Shown: positions 1 through 7,880, counted from the stretch's first letter. The stretch: 35,772 bases of DNA from an uncultured Lachnospiraceae bacterium (GCA_946632055.1 CAMPAR010000014.1:1-35772); one strand, 5' to 3'. Translations and numbers: made by a program. Notes: generated from the sequence alone by a model not told the origin.

Positions 1-1
1 A

Positions 2-2188
2 AGAAGACCCGCAGGCGCGAGAAGAGACGGATTCCCGCCAAGAAGAGACGGCTCCCGTCCGTATCCGGCCGGCACTGGCCAGCAGGGTGCGGGACGCACG
101 CAGGGCCAGGGCGGAAGAGGTGCGTTCCCGGGAGGACGCCAGAATGCGCAGGGCCAGGGTGTCGGACGCAGCGTGTTCGGACAGAGAAGCGGTCAGGGTG
201 CCGGCGGCGGCCGGTTCTCGCGTGACGGCGGAAGAAGCGCGGCGCCTGCCGAGTCTCCGATCGCGAAGAACGATGCGAGAAACCGCAAGAACAACGCGAA
301 CGGCAAGACGCTTGACCGTCAGCGCCAGGATCGCGACCGCACCGGAAAGAAGGCCGAAAACTTCAAGAATCTGTCGAAGAACAGCGGCCTGAAGAACCAG
401 AAGGCTCCGCAGGTGAAGAAGGAAGAGGAAGTCATCAAGATGATCACGCTTCCCGATGTCATCACGCTGAAGGAACTCGCCGAAAAGATGAAGCTGAAGC
501 CCGCGGACGTCATCAAGAAGCTGTTCCTGCAGGGCAAAATGCTGACGGTAAACTCGGAGCTTTCCTACGACGAAGCCGAGGAAATCGCGCTGGAATACAA
601 CATCCTCTGCGAGCATGAGGTTCAGGTAGATGTGATTGAAGAGCTCTTGAAGGAGGAGGATGAGGACGAAGCGCTTCAGGTGAAGCGTCCGCCCGTCGTC
701 TGCGTCATGGGTCACGTTGACCACGGCAAGACCTCGCTTCTCGATGCGATCCGTAAGACGAACGTCACCGCGCGCGAAGCCGGCGGCATTACCCAGCATA
801 TCGGCGCTTACATGGTGGAGCTGAACGGCGAGAAGATCACCTTCCTCGACACCCCCGGCCATGAGGCGTTTACGGCCATGCGTATGCGCGGCGCGCAGGC
901 GACGGACGTGGCGATCCTTGTGGTAGCTGCGGACGACGGCGTGATGCCGCAGACGATTGAGGCCATCAACCACGCGAAGGCGGCCGGCGTCGAAGTCATC
1001 GTCGCCGTGAATAAGATTGATAAGCCCGCGGCGAATATCGACCGCGTGAAGCAGGAGCTTTCCGAGTACGATCTGGTGCCGGAGGACTGGGGCGGATCCA
1101 CGATCTTCGTACCGGTTTCCGCCAAGACCGGCGAGAACATCGATTTGCTCCTTGAAATGATCCTGCTGCAGACGGAGGTCATGGAGCTGAAGGCCAATCC
1201 GAACCGCGAGATGCGCGGCATCGTGATTGAGGCGAAGCTCGACAAGGGCCGCGGCCCGGTGGCGACGGTGCTCGTGCAGAAGGGTACGATGAAGGTCGGC
1301 GATTTCGTATCGGCCGGTTCCTTCTACGGCCGCGTCCGCGCGATGCTCGACGCGGACGGCAACGCCATGAAGGCGGCGACGCCCTCGACTCCGGTGGAAA
1401 TCCTGGGTCTGAACGGTGTTCCGAATGCCGGCGAAGTCTGCGTCGGTCATAAGAACGAGAAGGACGCGAGAAGCTACGCGGAGACCTTCATCGCGGAAGA
1501 AAAGAAGAAGATGCTGGCGGAAACCAAGCAGAAGCTGACGATGGACAGCCTGTTCGACCAGATTCAGGCCGGCAACATCAAGGAGCTGCCGATCATCGTC
1601 AAGGCCGACGTACAGGGCTCGGTGGAAGCCGTGCGCCAGTCGCTCGAGAAGCTTTCGAACGAAGAGGTTCAGGTGAAGGTGATTCACGGCGGCGTCGGTC
1701 TGATCAACGAATCGGACGTCTCGCTGGCCTCCGCTTCGAATGCGATCGTCATCGGCTTCAACGTGCGGCCCGACAACCAGGCGAAGAGCCTTGCGGACCA
1801 GGAGCACGTGGATCTGAAGCTGTATAAGGTTATTTACCAGGCGATCGAGGACGTGGAAGCGGCGATGAAGGGGATGCTTGCCCCGGTTTACGAGGAGAAG
1901 ATCATCGGCCACGCCGAGGTCCGCATGACCTTCAAGGCTTCCGGCGTCGGCACGATTGCGGGTTCCTATGTGACAAGCGGCACGCTCGAGCGCGGCTGCA
2001 GCGCGAGAATCACGAGAGGCAAAGACCAGATTTTCGATGGTCCGGTTGCTTCCTTAAAGCGCTTCAAGGACGATGTGAAGGAAGTCCGCGAAGGCTTTGA
2101 GTGCGGCATTGTCTTTGAAAAATTCAACGACCTGATGGAAGGCGACCAGATCGAAGCCTACAAGATGGTCCAGGTGGAAAGAACTTAA
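2..2188 (+). CDS. infB: Translation initiation factor IF-2, 5'-truncated by window edge
   Basis: IF-2 is the GTPase that brings initiator fMet-tRNA to the 30S subunit and promotes 70S joining. The reading frame is open from base 2 with no stop, so the true start lies upstream; a GTG at 173 is an internal codon, not the start. Bases 2 to about 250 encode a low-complexity Gly/Arg/Gln-rich linker. An IF2_N-like helical domain follows at about 440-610. The G domain starts near 690 with GHVDHGKT (G1), then DTPGHE (G3), NKID (G4) and SAKTG (G5). Domains II, III and the C-terminal fMet-tRNA-binding barrel complete the protein through [11 protein letters not shown]. Gene order (infB, rbfA, DHH phosphoesterase, truB, ribF) is the usual Firmicutes nusA-infB operon. 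The identification is certain; only the 5' end is missing. Confidence 0.98.
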   Translation, partial: RRPAGARRDGFPPRRDGSRPYPAGTGQQGAGRTQGQGGRGAFPGGRQNAQGQGVGRSVFGQRSGQGAGGGRFSRDGGRSAAPAESPIAKNDARNRKNNANGKTLDRQRQDRDRTGKKAENFKNLSKNSGLKNQKAPQVKKEEEVIKMITLPDVITLKELAEKMKLKPADVIKKLFLQGKMLTVNSELSYDEAEEIALEYNILCEHEVQVDVIEELLKEEDEDEALQVKRPPVVCVMGHVDHGKTSLLDAIRKTNVTAREAGGITQHIGAYMVELNGEKITFLDTPGHEAFTAMRMRGAQATDVAILVVAADDGVMPQTIEAINHAKAAGVEVIVAVNKIDKPAANIDRVKQELSEYDLVPEDWGGSTIFVPVSAKTGENIDLLLEMILLQTEVMELKANPNREMRGIVIEAKLDKGRGPVATVLVQKGTMKVGDFVSAGSFYGRVRAMLDADGNAMKAATPSTPVEILGLNGVPNAGEVCVGHKNEKDARSYAETFIAEEKKKMLAETKQKLTMDSLFDQIQAGNIKELPIIVKADVQGSVEAVRQSLEKLSNEEVQVKVIHGGVGLINESDVSLASASNAIVIGFNVRPDNQAKSLADQEHVDLKLYKVIYQAIEDVEAAMKGMLAPVYEEKIIGHAEVRMTFKASGVGTIAGSYVTSGTLERGCSARITRGKDQIFDGPVASLKRFKDDVKEVREGFECGIVFEKFNDLMEGDQIEAYKMVQVERT

Positions 2189-2204
2189 TACGAAGAGAAT
2201 TGGT

Positions 2205-2233
2205 GTCAGCCCGGGACAATCACCCGGGCTGAC
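2205..2233 (+). repeat. Perfect 11-bp inverted repeat between infB and rbfA
   Basis: GTCAGCCCGGG at 2205-2215 and its exact complement CCCGGGCTGAC at 2223-2233 flank a 7-base loop. The stem is very GC-rich, but the bases after it (ttacagag) contain no T-run, so it is not a standard intrinsic terminator. It sits 16 bases after the infB stop and 31 bases before rbfA. It may be a partial attenuator or an mRNA processing or stability hairpin. Confidence 0.75.
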
Positions 2234-2264
2234 TTACAGAGAAATTGAAAGGAGAACGGTTTCG

Positions 2265-2675
2265 ATGAAAAAAGGCAGCATGAGATCGCTTCGGATCAAT
2301 ACGGAAGTCCGGCGGGAACTCGGGCGGATCATATCTCAGGAACTGAAGGATCCCAGAGTTCATCCGATGACTTCGGTCGTGGCCTGCGAAGTGACGACAG
2401 ACCTGAAAATCTGCAAGGCCTATATCTCGGTTCTCGCAGACGAAGCGGCCCGTAAGGAAACGATGGCAGGGCTGAAATCGGCGTCCCCCTTTATCCGGCG
2501 CTCGCTGGCCGAGTCCATCAATCTGAGAAATACGCCGGAGCTGGTCTTTATAGAAGACGAGTCGATTGAGCACGGAATCACGATGTCGAAGCTGATCGAG
2601 GAAGTCGCCGAGAACGACCGGAAGGCCCGGGAAGCGCGCGGCGAAGAGGAAACGGACGGAGGAGACGATGAATAA
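2265..2675 (+). CDS. rbfA: 30S ribosome-binding factor A
   Basis: RbfA is a small KH-fold protein that binds immature 30S subunits and assists maturation of the 16S rRNA 5' end. The 136-residue product has the family length, a typical basic N-terminus (MRSLRINTEVRRELGRIIS) and the conserved signature LKDPRVHPMTSVVACEVT, followed by the KISV-like strand KAYISVLAD and the NLRNTPELVF segment. A good ribosome binding site, AAAGGAG, lies upstream of ATG 2265. The acidic tail (EARGEEETDGGDDE) is low complexity. The last eight bases overlap the start of the DHH phosphoesterase gene, which suggests translational coupling. Position after infB is as expected. Confidence 0.97.
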   Translation: MKKGSMRSLRINTEVRRELGRIISQELKDPRVHPMTSVVACEVTTDLKICKAYISVLADEAARKETMAGLKSASPFIRRSLAESINLRNTPELVFIEDESIEHGITMSKLIEEVAENDRKAREARGEEETDGGDDE

Positions 2676-3642
2676 TCTTCTCGAGTGCATTACGGAAGGA
2701 ATCCGAAGAGTCGGAATCGTCGGGCATGTGCGCCCGGACGGAGACTGCGCGGGTTCGGTTCTGGCAGCATATCATTATCTGAGGGACAATGTACCGTCGC
2801 TGGAGATTGTCCCCTTTTTGCAGGAGCTTCCCTACGGAATCCGCTTCCTGACGGAAGGCTGTCCGGTGCGCGAGGACGACGGAGAGGGGGAGGCGTTCGA
2901 CCTCATGATCTCTCTCGACGCGGCCTCGAAGGAACGGATCGGCGCCGGAAGAGCGGCTTTTTTTGCCTGCGATAACACGGTCTGTATCGATCATCACGCG
3001 ACCTGCCTCACGGGCTTCGGCCGCGTCAATCGGGTGGAGCCGCAGGCAAGCTCGGCCTGCGAGGTGCTGTACCGCCTGCTTTCGCGCGACCGCATCGGCT
3101 ACCGGACGGCGGTGTGCCTTTATACCGGGATCATCCATGATACCGGCGCGCTCCGCTTCGACAACGTCAGCCCCGAGACTGTGATGATCGTCTCGGATCT
3201 GATCGCGCGGAAGATTCCCTTCACGCAGATTATCGAGAAGTCCTTTACGGAAAAATCCCTCGTGGAGATGAAAATCACCGGGGAAATCGTGAAAAACAGC
3301 CGTCTCTTTGAAAAGGAGCACTTCCTGTATGGAAAATGCAGCCTTGAAATGCAGGAGCGCTACGGCGTCAGCGTCGTGGAGCTCGGCGGCGTGGTGGCGG
3401 AAATGAACGAGGTGCGCGAGGCGCGCGTCGTCTTCTTCGCGTACCAGTTTACGGACCGCAGCTGGAAGGCGAGCCTGCGCTCGAAATCCGATACCGACGT
3501 CGCGAAAATCGCCCTGAACTACGGCGGCGGCGGACATGTGCGCGCGGCGGGCTTCTCCTTTGACGGAGACCCGGATCTCGTGGCGGAGGAAATCCGCGGC
3601 CTGCTCCCCGAGACGGAAGAGGTTCCATGGACGGCGTACTGA
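2668..3642 (+). CDS. nrnA: DHH-family phosphoesterase, NrnA-type oligoribonuclease/pAp phosphatase
   Basis: Members of this family degrade nano-RNAs and dephosphorylate 3'-phosphoadenosine 5'-phosphate in the cytoplasm using Mn ions. The 324-residue protein has the DHH-domain metal motifs in order: HVRPDGDCAGS (residues 20-30), a SLDAA segment near 83, IDHH (107-110) and IIHDTG near 154. The C-terminal DHHA1 domain carries the substrate-binding GGGGHVRAAG motif near residue 290. The gene overlaps rbfA by 8 bases and truB by 16 bases, so translation of the three is probably coupled. Placement between rbfA and truB is the standard Firmicutes order. The exact substrate (nano-RNA, pAp, or c-di-AMP breakdown products as in related GdpP/Pde2 proteins) cannot be read from sequence. 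Confidence 0.92.
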   Translation: MNNLLECITEGIRRVGIVGHVRPDGDCAGSVLAAYHYLRDNVPSLEIVPFLQELPYGIRFLTEGCPVREDDGEGEAFDLMISLDAASKERIGAGRAAFFACDNTVCIDHHATCLTGFGRVNRVEPQASSACEVLYRLLSRDRIGYRTAVCLYTGIIHDTGALRFDNVSPETVMIVSDLIARKIPFTQIIEKSFTEKSLVEMKITGEIVKNSRLFEKEHFLYGKCSLEMQERYGVSVVELGGVVAEMNEVREARVVFFAYQFTDRSWKASLRSKSDTDVAKIALNYGGGGHVRAAGFSFDGDPDLVAEEIRGLLPETEEVPWTAY

Positions 3643-4517
3643 TTGTCAACAAAGAAGCGGGCTTCACCTCCTTCGACGTGATCGCGGTGCTTCGGGGCAT
3701 CCTGCACATGAAGCGCATCGGCCACGGCGGCACGCTCGACCCGGAGGCCACCGGTGTCCTGCCGGTTTTCCTCGGGAAGGCGACGAAGCTCTGCGACTGC
3801 CTTCCAGACGAACGGAAGGTGTACGAAGCGGAGGTCCTCCTCGGGCGTACGACGGATACCGAGGATATCTGGGGAGAAACGCTGTCCGAATGCCTTCCTT
3901 CGGTGACGGAAGAGGAGGTCCGGGACGCGGTCCGCTCCTTCATCGGCGAATATGACCAGATTCCGCCGATGGTTTCCGCAAAGAAGGTGGGCGGAAAGAA
4001 ATTATATGAGCTCGCGCGCGAAGGAAAGACCGTCGAGCGGCAGCCGGTGCGGCTCCGGATCGACGACATCGAGATCCTTTCGATGGCGCTTCCCCGCGTG
4101 AGAATCCGCGTGAGCTGCGAAAAAGGAACCTATATCCGCACGCTTTCGGCCGACATCGGGAAAAAGCTCGGATGCGGCGCCTGCATGAGCGCGCTCTGCC
4201 GGCTTCAGGCCGGGGCGTTTTCGATCGCGGAGGCGCATACACTCGCCGAAATCCGGGCGGCGGCGGAGGACGGAAGTCTCGAGAAGATGATTCTTCCGAT
4301 CGAACAGGTCCTCCCGTACCCCGCTTTAAGGGCGAATGCGGAGGGAAGCCGGCTTCTTCGGAACGGAAACCGCCTGGATGCCGCGGATCTTAGGGATGAT
4401 TTTCAGCCGGAAGGCGGGAAGCGCTACCGGATGCTGGATGATGCGGGCCTTTTCCTCGGCGTCTACCGATATGATGAGGAAAGCCGTATGCTTCTTGCCG
4501 ATAAAATGTTCCTGTAG
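3627..4517 (+). CDS. truB: tRNA pseudouridine-55 synthase
   Basis: TruB converts U55 in the T loop of elongator tRNAs to pseudouridine. The 296-residue product begins MDGVLIVNKEAGFTS, the family start, followed by the catalytic motif GGTLDPEATGVLP with the nucleophilic aspartate at residue 38. Further signatures are KVYEAEVLLGRTTDTED, QIPPMVSAKKVGGKKLYELAR and EKGTYIRTLSADIG. The C-terminal third is a degenerate PUA-like RNA-binding region ending in the ILLADKMFL type of tail (here MLLADKMFL). The ATG lies inside the end of the upstream phosphoesterase gene (16-base overlap). Confidence 0.97.
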   Translation: MDGVLIVNKEAGFTSFDVIAVLRGILHMKRIGHGGTLDPEATGVLPVFLGKATKLCDCLPDERKVYEAEVLLGRTTDTEDIWGETLSECLPSVTEEEVRDAVRSFIGEYDQIPPMVSAKKVGGKKLYELAREGKTVERQPVRLRIDDIEILSMALPRVRIRVSCEKGTYIRTLSADIGKKLGCGACMSALCRLQAGAFSIAEAHTLAEIRAAAEDGSLEKMILPIEQVLPYPALRANAEGSRLLRNGNRLDAADLRDDFQPEGGKRYRMLDDAGLFLGVYRYDEESRMLLADKMFL

Positions 4518-4526
4518 AGAGTAATC

Positions 4527-5417
4527 ATGATAATAACTGAGGCTTGTGATGCCGGCATTTTCGCCGGAAAGAAAAGCGCCGTGACGATCGGCAAGTTCGA
4601 CGGACTCCACCGCGGACACCGCTCGCTCATCCGGCGGATTACGGAAAAAAAGAAGGACGGCCTTCAGGCGGTCGTTTATAAAATCACGATGGCTTCCGCG
4701 TCCGAGGGGAAGAGTCTTCTTGACGAAGAGGAGGAAGCAAAGATTCTGGAAGAACTTGGCGTCGACGTCCTTGTACGGGTGCCCTTCACGCCGGAATTTG
4801 CCGGTCAGAAGGCGGAGGATTTTGTGGACCGGGTCCTGGTGGACGGCCTTCATACTGCCTATCTTGCGTCCGGGGAGAATTTCTTCTTCGGCGCGGGGAG
4901 AACGGGGTCGCCGGAGCTGCTTCGGAAGCTCAGCGGAAAGCTCGGCTTCGAATACGAATGCGAGCCGCGTTTTTTCTACGGAGAGAAGCCCGTGAGCAGC
5001 ACGAGGATCCGTGCGTGTCTCAAAGAGGGGCGGATGGAAGAAGCCGCCTACTGCCTGTCGGAGCCCTATGCGATTTCGGGCACCGTCGTGCACGGCATGC
5101 ACCTCGCGTCTTCCCTCGGCTTTCCGACCGCGAATATCTGCCCGCCGGAGTATAAATTCCTGCCGGCTTTCGGTGTCTACCGGGTCTTCTCGGAGCTTTC
5201 CGGGCGGCCGTGGAAGGGGCTTGCGAATCTCGGCGTAAAGCCGACCGTGACTTCGGAGGATAAGGTGCTTCTCGAGGTATGTTTTCCCGGCTTTTCCGGG
5301 GATCTGTACGGGCAGAGCCTGCGGGTTTCCTTCGATTCGTTCCTGCGTCCGGAAAAGAAGTTCGGAAGCGTCGACGAGCTCCGCGCCCAGATGAAAGCGG
5401 ATATGGCAAAACTGTAA
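4527..5417 (+). CDS. ribF: Bifunctional riboflavin kinase / FAD synthetase
   Basis: RibF phosphorylates riboflavin to FMN and adenylates FMN to FAD. The N-terminal nucleotidyltransferase domain shows GKFDGLHRGH, with HxGH at residues 28-31, and the VSSTRIR motif at 156-162. The C-terminal flavokinase domain begins near residue 180 and contains GFPTAN (198-203) and GLANLGVKPTV. Length (296 aa) is close to the family norm of about 310. It starts 9 bases after truB, with only a weak purine-rich site (GTAGAGAG) before the ATG. This is the last gene of the infB operon here, since a separate promoter follows at 5444. Flavin supply may matter for the two FAD enzymes encoded at 11364-14169, though that link is inferred. 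Confidence 0.96.
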   Translation: MIITEACDAGIFAGKKSAVTIGKFDGLHRGHRSLIRRITEKKKDGLQAVVYKITMASASEGKSLLDEEEEAKILEELGVDVLVRVPFTPEFAGQKAEDFVDRVLVDGLHTAYLASGENFFFGAGRTGSPELLRKLSGKLGFEYECEPRFFYGEKPVSSTRIRACLKEGRMEEAAYCLSEPYAISGTVVHGMHLASSLGFPTANICPPEYKFLPAFGVYRVFSELSGRPWKGLANLGVKPTVTSEDKVLLEVCFPGFSGDLYGQSLRVSFDSFLRPEKKFGSVDELRAQMKADMAKL

Positions 5418-5443
5418 GGTCACAGAATTGTCACATTTGCCTG

Positions 5444-5472
5444 TTGACATTAGGGCAAAGTTCGTGTATATA
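5444..5472 (+). promoter_or_regulatory. Sigma-A-type promoter for acpP-pssA-psd
   Basis: A perfect -35 TTGACA (5444-5449) and a -10 TATATA (5467-5472) are separated by exactly 17 bases. The site lies between ribF and acpP and gives a leader of about 55 bases. A short direct repeat, GTCACA x2 at about 5419-5437, lies just upstream and could be a protein-binding site. Confidence 0.8.
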
Positions 5473-5534
5473 GAAAGAGTGACATCACACTAGATGGACT
5501 TGAGACAATTATCAATATCAAAGGAGCAATTAAC

Positions 5535-5768
5535 ATGTTGGAAAAAATCAGAGAAATTCTTGTAGATCAGCTGGATCTGGATCCTGAAGAAATCGTAGAA
5601 AGCGCAAGCTTCCGCGATGATCTGGGCGTGGATTCGCTGGATCTTTACGAGCTTCTGATGTCAATTGAGGAAGAGTACGGCTTTGAGGTCCCCGCGGAAG
5701 ATATGCAGCGGCTCGATACGGTCGGCGACGTGATCAAATATCTGGCTGACCGGGGCATCGAAGCCTGA
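5535..5768 (+). CDS. acpP: Acyl carrier protein
   Basis: ACP carries growing acyl chains on a 4'-phosphopantetheine arm during fatty acid synthesis and donates them to phospholipid acyltransferases. The 77-residue acidic protein has the four-helix ACP pattern and the phosphopantetheine attachment site GVDSLDLYELL, with the modified serine at residue 34. Helix III (EVPAEDMQRLDTVGDVIKYL) is also typical. A clear AAAGGAG site precedes the ATG. It is placed immediately before pssA and psd instead of in a fab operon. It may be the main ACP of the cell or a dedicated second copy; the window cannot decide. Confidence 0.95.
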   Translation: MLEKIREILVDQLDLDPEEIVESASFRDDLGVDSLDLYELLMSIEEEYGFEVPAEDMQRLDTVGDVIKYLADRGIEA

Positions 5769-5788
5769 GCCGTAAGAGGCGGCGCAGC

Positions 5789-6433
5789 ATGATCGGAGTC
5801 TATGATTATACCGTAATACTGACTTATCTGAGCACGATTCTCGCGATGGCAGGCATGTTTCTTGCTTTTTCGGGCAAAGAGACCGCTGCCGTCCTGCTTC
5901 TTGTGGCCTGCGGAATGATCGACCTTGTGGACGGACCGGTGGCGAGGACGAAGAAGAACCGGAAAGAGGATGAGAAGAGCTTCGGCATCCAGATCGATTC
6001 CCTGAACGATCTGATTTCCTTCGGCGTCCTTCCCGCGGTCATCGGCTTTATGGTGCGTCCGGGTCTTTCTCCGGAGAAGATCGTGTTCCTTCTGTTCCCG
6101 CTCTGCGGGCTCGTGCGCCTCGCGTGGTTCAACGTGCAGGAGGCGAACCGTCAGAAGGAAACCGACGAAAAGCGCAAATACTACACCGGCGTCCCGATTA
6201 CCACGTCCTCCATCGTCATACCGACGTACTTTATTCTGTTCCGGAATCTTCTGCCGGAGACGGTTTACTACATCCTTTTCGTGGTCGTGTTCGCGGTGCT
6301 CGGCTTCCTGTTTGTCAGCAAACTCCGGATTCCCAAGCCGCAGAAGAGAGGACTGATCATCCTTCTCGCGATCGGAGGCGGCACTGTCATCTTCCTGGTG
6401 GTGCGGATGATTGTGATGCACTTCATTCACTGA
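5789..6433 (+). CDS. pssA: CDP-diacylglycerol--serine O-phosphatidyltransferase
   Basis: PssA makes phosphatidylserine from CDP-diacylglycerol and L-serine at the membrane. The 214-residue protein has several hydrophobic spans (about 10-30, 33-47, 80-102, 125-150, 153-170, 182-205). It carries the CDP-alcohol phosphatidyltransferase motif: D45, D48-G49, A52-R53, G66, D70 and D74. The spacing between AR and G is 12 residues, longer than the 8 in the textbook motif; in my recollection this insertion occurs in class II Firmicutes PssA. It lies 20 bases after acpP and 8 bases before psd, whose product consumes its product. That pairing makes serine the most likely head group. Confidence 0.93.
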   Translation: MIGVYDYTVILTYLSTILAMAGMFLAFSGKETAAVLLLVACGMIDLVDGPVARTKKNRKEDEKSFGIQIDSLNDLISFGVLPAVIGFMVRPGLSPEKIVFLLFPLCGLVRLAWFNVQEANRQKETDEKRKYYTGVPITTSSIVIPTYFILFRNLLPETVYYILFVVVFAVLGFLFVSKLRIPKPQKRGLIILLAIGGGTVIFLVVRMIVMHFIH

Positions 6434-6441
6434 GGTCGGAA

Positions 6442-7299
6442 ATGAATTATTATGATACGAACGGGGTCCTGCGGGAGGCAAAAGGCTCGCAGGACCGTTT
6501 TTTTCAGTTTATCTACGCGCATGCCCTGACGCGGGCGCTCCTGAAGCCGCTGGTAAAGCCCGGCTTCTCCCGCTTTGCGGGGAAAATCATGGACAGCGGT
6601 TTTTCGCGCGTGTTCATCAAGTCCTTTATCCGGAAGAACGGCATCGACATGAAGGACTTCGAGGAGCGCAAATTCCGGTCCTTTAACGACTTCTTCACGA
6701 GAAAGGTAAAACCGGAGGCGCGTCCCGTTCCGGCGGCGGAAAACCTGCTTTTTTCGCCCTGTGACGCCTATCTGACGGCCGTGCCGGTGGAAGAGGGGCT
6801 TCGCTTCACGATCAAGCACACGGAATATACGCTTCCGGAATTCCTGAAGGACGACGCTTTGGCGAAAAGCTTTGAAGGCGGAACGGTGCTTCTTTTCAGG
6901 CTCGCGGTGCAGCATTACCACCGCTATCACTTTGTCGACAACGGGAAAATCGTGCGGGAGTACCGGATTCCCGGCTTCCTGCACACGGTTCAGCCCTCCG
7001 CGAACGAAGCGGTCTCGGTGTACAAGCAGAACGCGAGAGCCGTCACCGTCATGGAGACGGAGCACTTCGGGACGGTACTGCAGGCTGAAGTCGGAGCGCT
7101 TCTTGTCGGGCGGATCAAAAACCATCCGGTCCGGGAATTTGTGCGTGCAGAAGAGAAGGGAATGTTCGAATTCGGCGGCTCGACGGTTGTCATGATCCTG
7201 AAGAAGGACGCGGTGCGGCTACGCCCCGGGATTCTGAAAGCATCCGAAGAGAAAATCGAGCATGAGGTCCGTTTCGGGACGGTTCTCGGGGAAACATGA
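6442..7299 (+). CDS. psd: Phosphatidylserine decarboxylase proenzyme
   Basis: Psd converts phosphatidylserine to phosphatidylethanolamine using a pyruvoyl cofactor made by self-cleavage. The 285-residue protein has the cleavage motif FGGST (residues 244-248); Ser247 would become the pyruvoyl group of the small alpha chain. D108 in SPCDAY and a histidine in QHYHRYHF (157-164) fit the Asp-His-Ser self-processing triad. The start is ATG 6442, 8 bases after pssA; the frame is open farther upstream but that part overlaps pssA. Together pssA and psd imply that this organism makes phosphatidylethanolamine. Confidence 0.95.
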   Translation: MNYYDTNGVLREAKGSQDRFFQFIYAHALTRALLKPLVKPGFSRFAGKIMDSGFSRVFIKSFIRKNGIDMKDFEERKFRSFNDFFTRKVKPEARPVPAAENLLFSPCDAYLTAVPVEEGLRFTIKHTEYTLPEFLKDDALAKSFEGGTVLLFRLAVQHYHRYHFVDNGKIVREYRIPGFLHTVQPSANEAVSVYKQNARAVTVMETEHFGTVLQAEVGALLVGRIKNHPVREFVRAEEKGMFEFGGSTVVMILKKDAVRLRPGILKASEEKIEHEVRFGTVLGET

Positions 7300-7346
7300 A
7301 AAAATAGTTTTTTTATCTTGACAAAGACGAAGTTCTTTGCTATTAT
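7299..7346 (+). promoter_or_regulatory. Strong promoter with UP-like element for the tRNA operon
   Basis: TTGACA (7318-7323), a 17-base spacer and TATTAT (7341-7346) form a near-consensus promoter. Directly upstream, 7299-7314 is six A, TAG, then seven T, resembling an UP element contacted by the RNA polymerase alpha subunit. The same A/T arms could weakly terminate psd transcription. The first tRNA starts about 34 bases after the expected transcription start. Confidence 0.88.
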
Positions 7347-7385
7347 ATCTGATGCGCGCGAACTCATTGCGAGAGAGTGGATTCC

Positions 7386-7459
7386 CGGGGTGTGGCTCAG
7401 TTTGGTAGAGCACCTGGTTTGGGACCAGGGGGTCGCAGGTTCGAATCCTGTCACCCCGA
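7386..7459 (+). tRNA. tRNA-Pro (UGG)
   Basis: A full cloverleaf can be folded: acceptor CGGGGTG/CACCCCG with discriminator A, anticodon stem CCTGG/CCAGG with loop TTTGGGA giving anticodon TGG, and T arm GCAGG-TTCGAAT-CCTGT. The 3' CCA is not encoded. It is the first gene after the strong promoter. Confidence 0.96.
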
Positions 7460-7473
7460 TGCGTGTCGATTAT

Positions 7474-7544
7474 GCGGGTGTAGTTCAATGGTAGAATGAC
7501 AGCCTTCCAAGCTGTATACGTGGGTTCGATTCCCATCACCCGCT
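7474..7544 (+). tRNA. tRNA-Gly (UCC)
   Basis: Acceptor GCGGGTG/CACCCGC with discriminator T, anticodon stem ACAGC/GCTGT with loop CTTCCAA (anticodon TCC), and T arm TGGGT/TCCCA-type pairing around TTCGATT. At 71 bases it is the normal glycine tRNA length. No encoded CCA. An intrinsic terminator starts two bases later. Confidence 0.96.
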
Positions 7545-7545
7545 T

Positions 7546-7571
7546 CTCTGTATTCATACAGAGGTTTTTTT
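7546..7571 (+). terminator. Intrinsic terminator inside the tRNA array
   Basis: CTCTGTA (7546-7552) pairs with TACAGAG (7557-7563) around a TTCA loop, followed by G and seven T (7565-7571). This is a standard rho-independent terminator between tRNA-Gly and tRNA-His, although no clear new promoter is visible before tRNA-His. Confidence 0.8.
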
Positions 7572-7577
7572 ATGCAA

Positions 7578-7652
7578 GGTGGGTATGGCGCAGTTGGCTA
7601 GCGCGCCAGATTGTGGCTCTGGAGATCGTGGGTTCGAGTCCCACTACCCACC
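7578..7652 (+). tRNA. tRNA-His (GUG)
   Basis: Acceptor GTGGGTA/TACCCAC with an extra encoded G at -1 (7578) facing C73 (7652), the hallmark of tRNA-His. Anticodon stem CCAGA/TCTGG with loop TTGTGGC gives anticodon GTG. T arm GTGGG-TTCGAGT-CCCAC is perfect. It begins only 7 bases after the terminator T-run. Confidence 0.96.
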
Positions 7653-7686
7653 CTTGATGCAGGATGGAATGTCCGCGGTCTTTTAT

Positions 7687-7758
7687 TGGGCTATCGCCAA
7701 GCGGTAAGGCACAGGACTTTGACTCCTGCATTCGTTGGTTCGAATCCAACTAGCCCAG
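7687..7758 (+). tRNA. tRNA-Gln (UUG)
   Basis: Acceptor TGGGCTA/TAGCCCA with discriminator G, anticodon stem CAGGA/TCCTG with loop CTTTGAC giving anticodon TTG, and T arm GTTGG-TTCGAAT-CCAAC. The weak U1-A72 pair at the acceptor end is characteristic of glutamine tRNA. Confidence 0.96.
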
Positions 7759-7763
7759 CTTGC

Positions 7764-7836
7764 GGGCCATTAGCTCAGGTGGTAGAGCACTTGACTTTTA
7801 ATCAAGTTGTCCGGGGTTCGAGTCCCCGATGGCTCA
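7764..7836 (+). tRNA. tRNA-Lys (UUU)
   Basis: Acceptor GGGCCAT/ATGGCTC (one G-T pair) with discriminator A, anticodon stem CTTGA/TCAAG with loop CTTTTAA (anticodon TTT), and T arm CGGGG-TTCGAGT-CCCCG. It is the last tRNA of the array, 34 bases upstream of the rpsU ribosome binding site, so it is probably on the same transcript as rpsU. Confidence 0.96.
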
Positions 7837-7856
7837 TTGCAGTTGCATTTGCAATG
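7835..7856 (+). repeat. 7-bp inverted repeat at the 3' end of tRNA-Lys
   Basis: CATTGCA (7835-7841) and TGCAATG (7850-7856) are perfect complements around an 8-base loop. The left arm begins on the last acceptor base and discriminator of tRNA-Lys, so the hairpin would form only in unprocessed transcript or compete with the acceptor stem. No T-run follows. Confidence 0.55.
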
Positions 7857-7870
7857 ATTCTCTCTGCATA

Positions 7871-7880
7871 AAGGAGGTGA
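7871..7880 (+). promoter_or_regulatory. Very strong ribosome binding site of rpsU
   Basis: AAGGAGGTGA complements ten bases of the 16S rRNA 3' tail and lies 6 bases before the rpsU ATG. It fixes the start of this short gene and predicts high translation. Confidence 0.9.

Noticed and set aside
87..392. Arg/Ala-rich 101-codon frame overlapping the IF-2 linker
   Set aside because: It is an alternative frame of the low-complexity GC-rich linker with no ribosome binding site.
6124..6441. Longer psd frame starting inside pssA
   Set aside because: The extra residues are a frame-shifted reading of pssA; the homologous N-terminus begins at ATG 6442.
7837..7880. A separate promoter for rpsU
   Set aside because: TTGCAT-like -35 candidates have no acceptable -10 at 16-18 bases, so co-transcription with the tRNAs is more likely.
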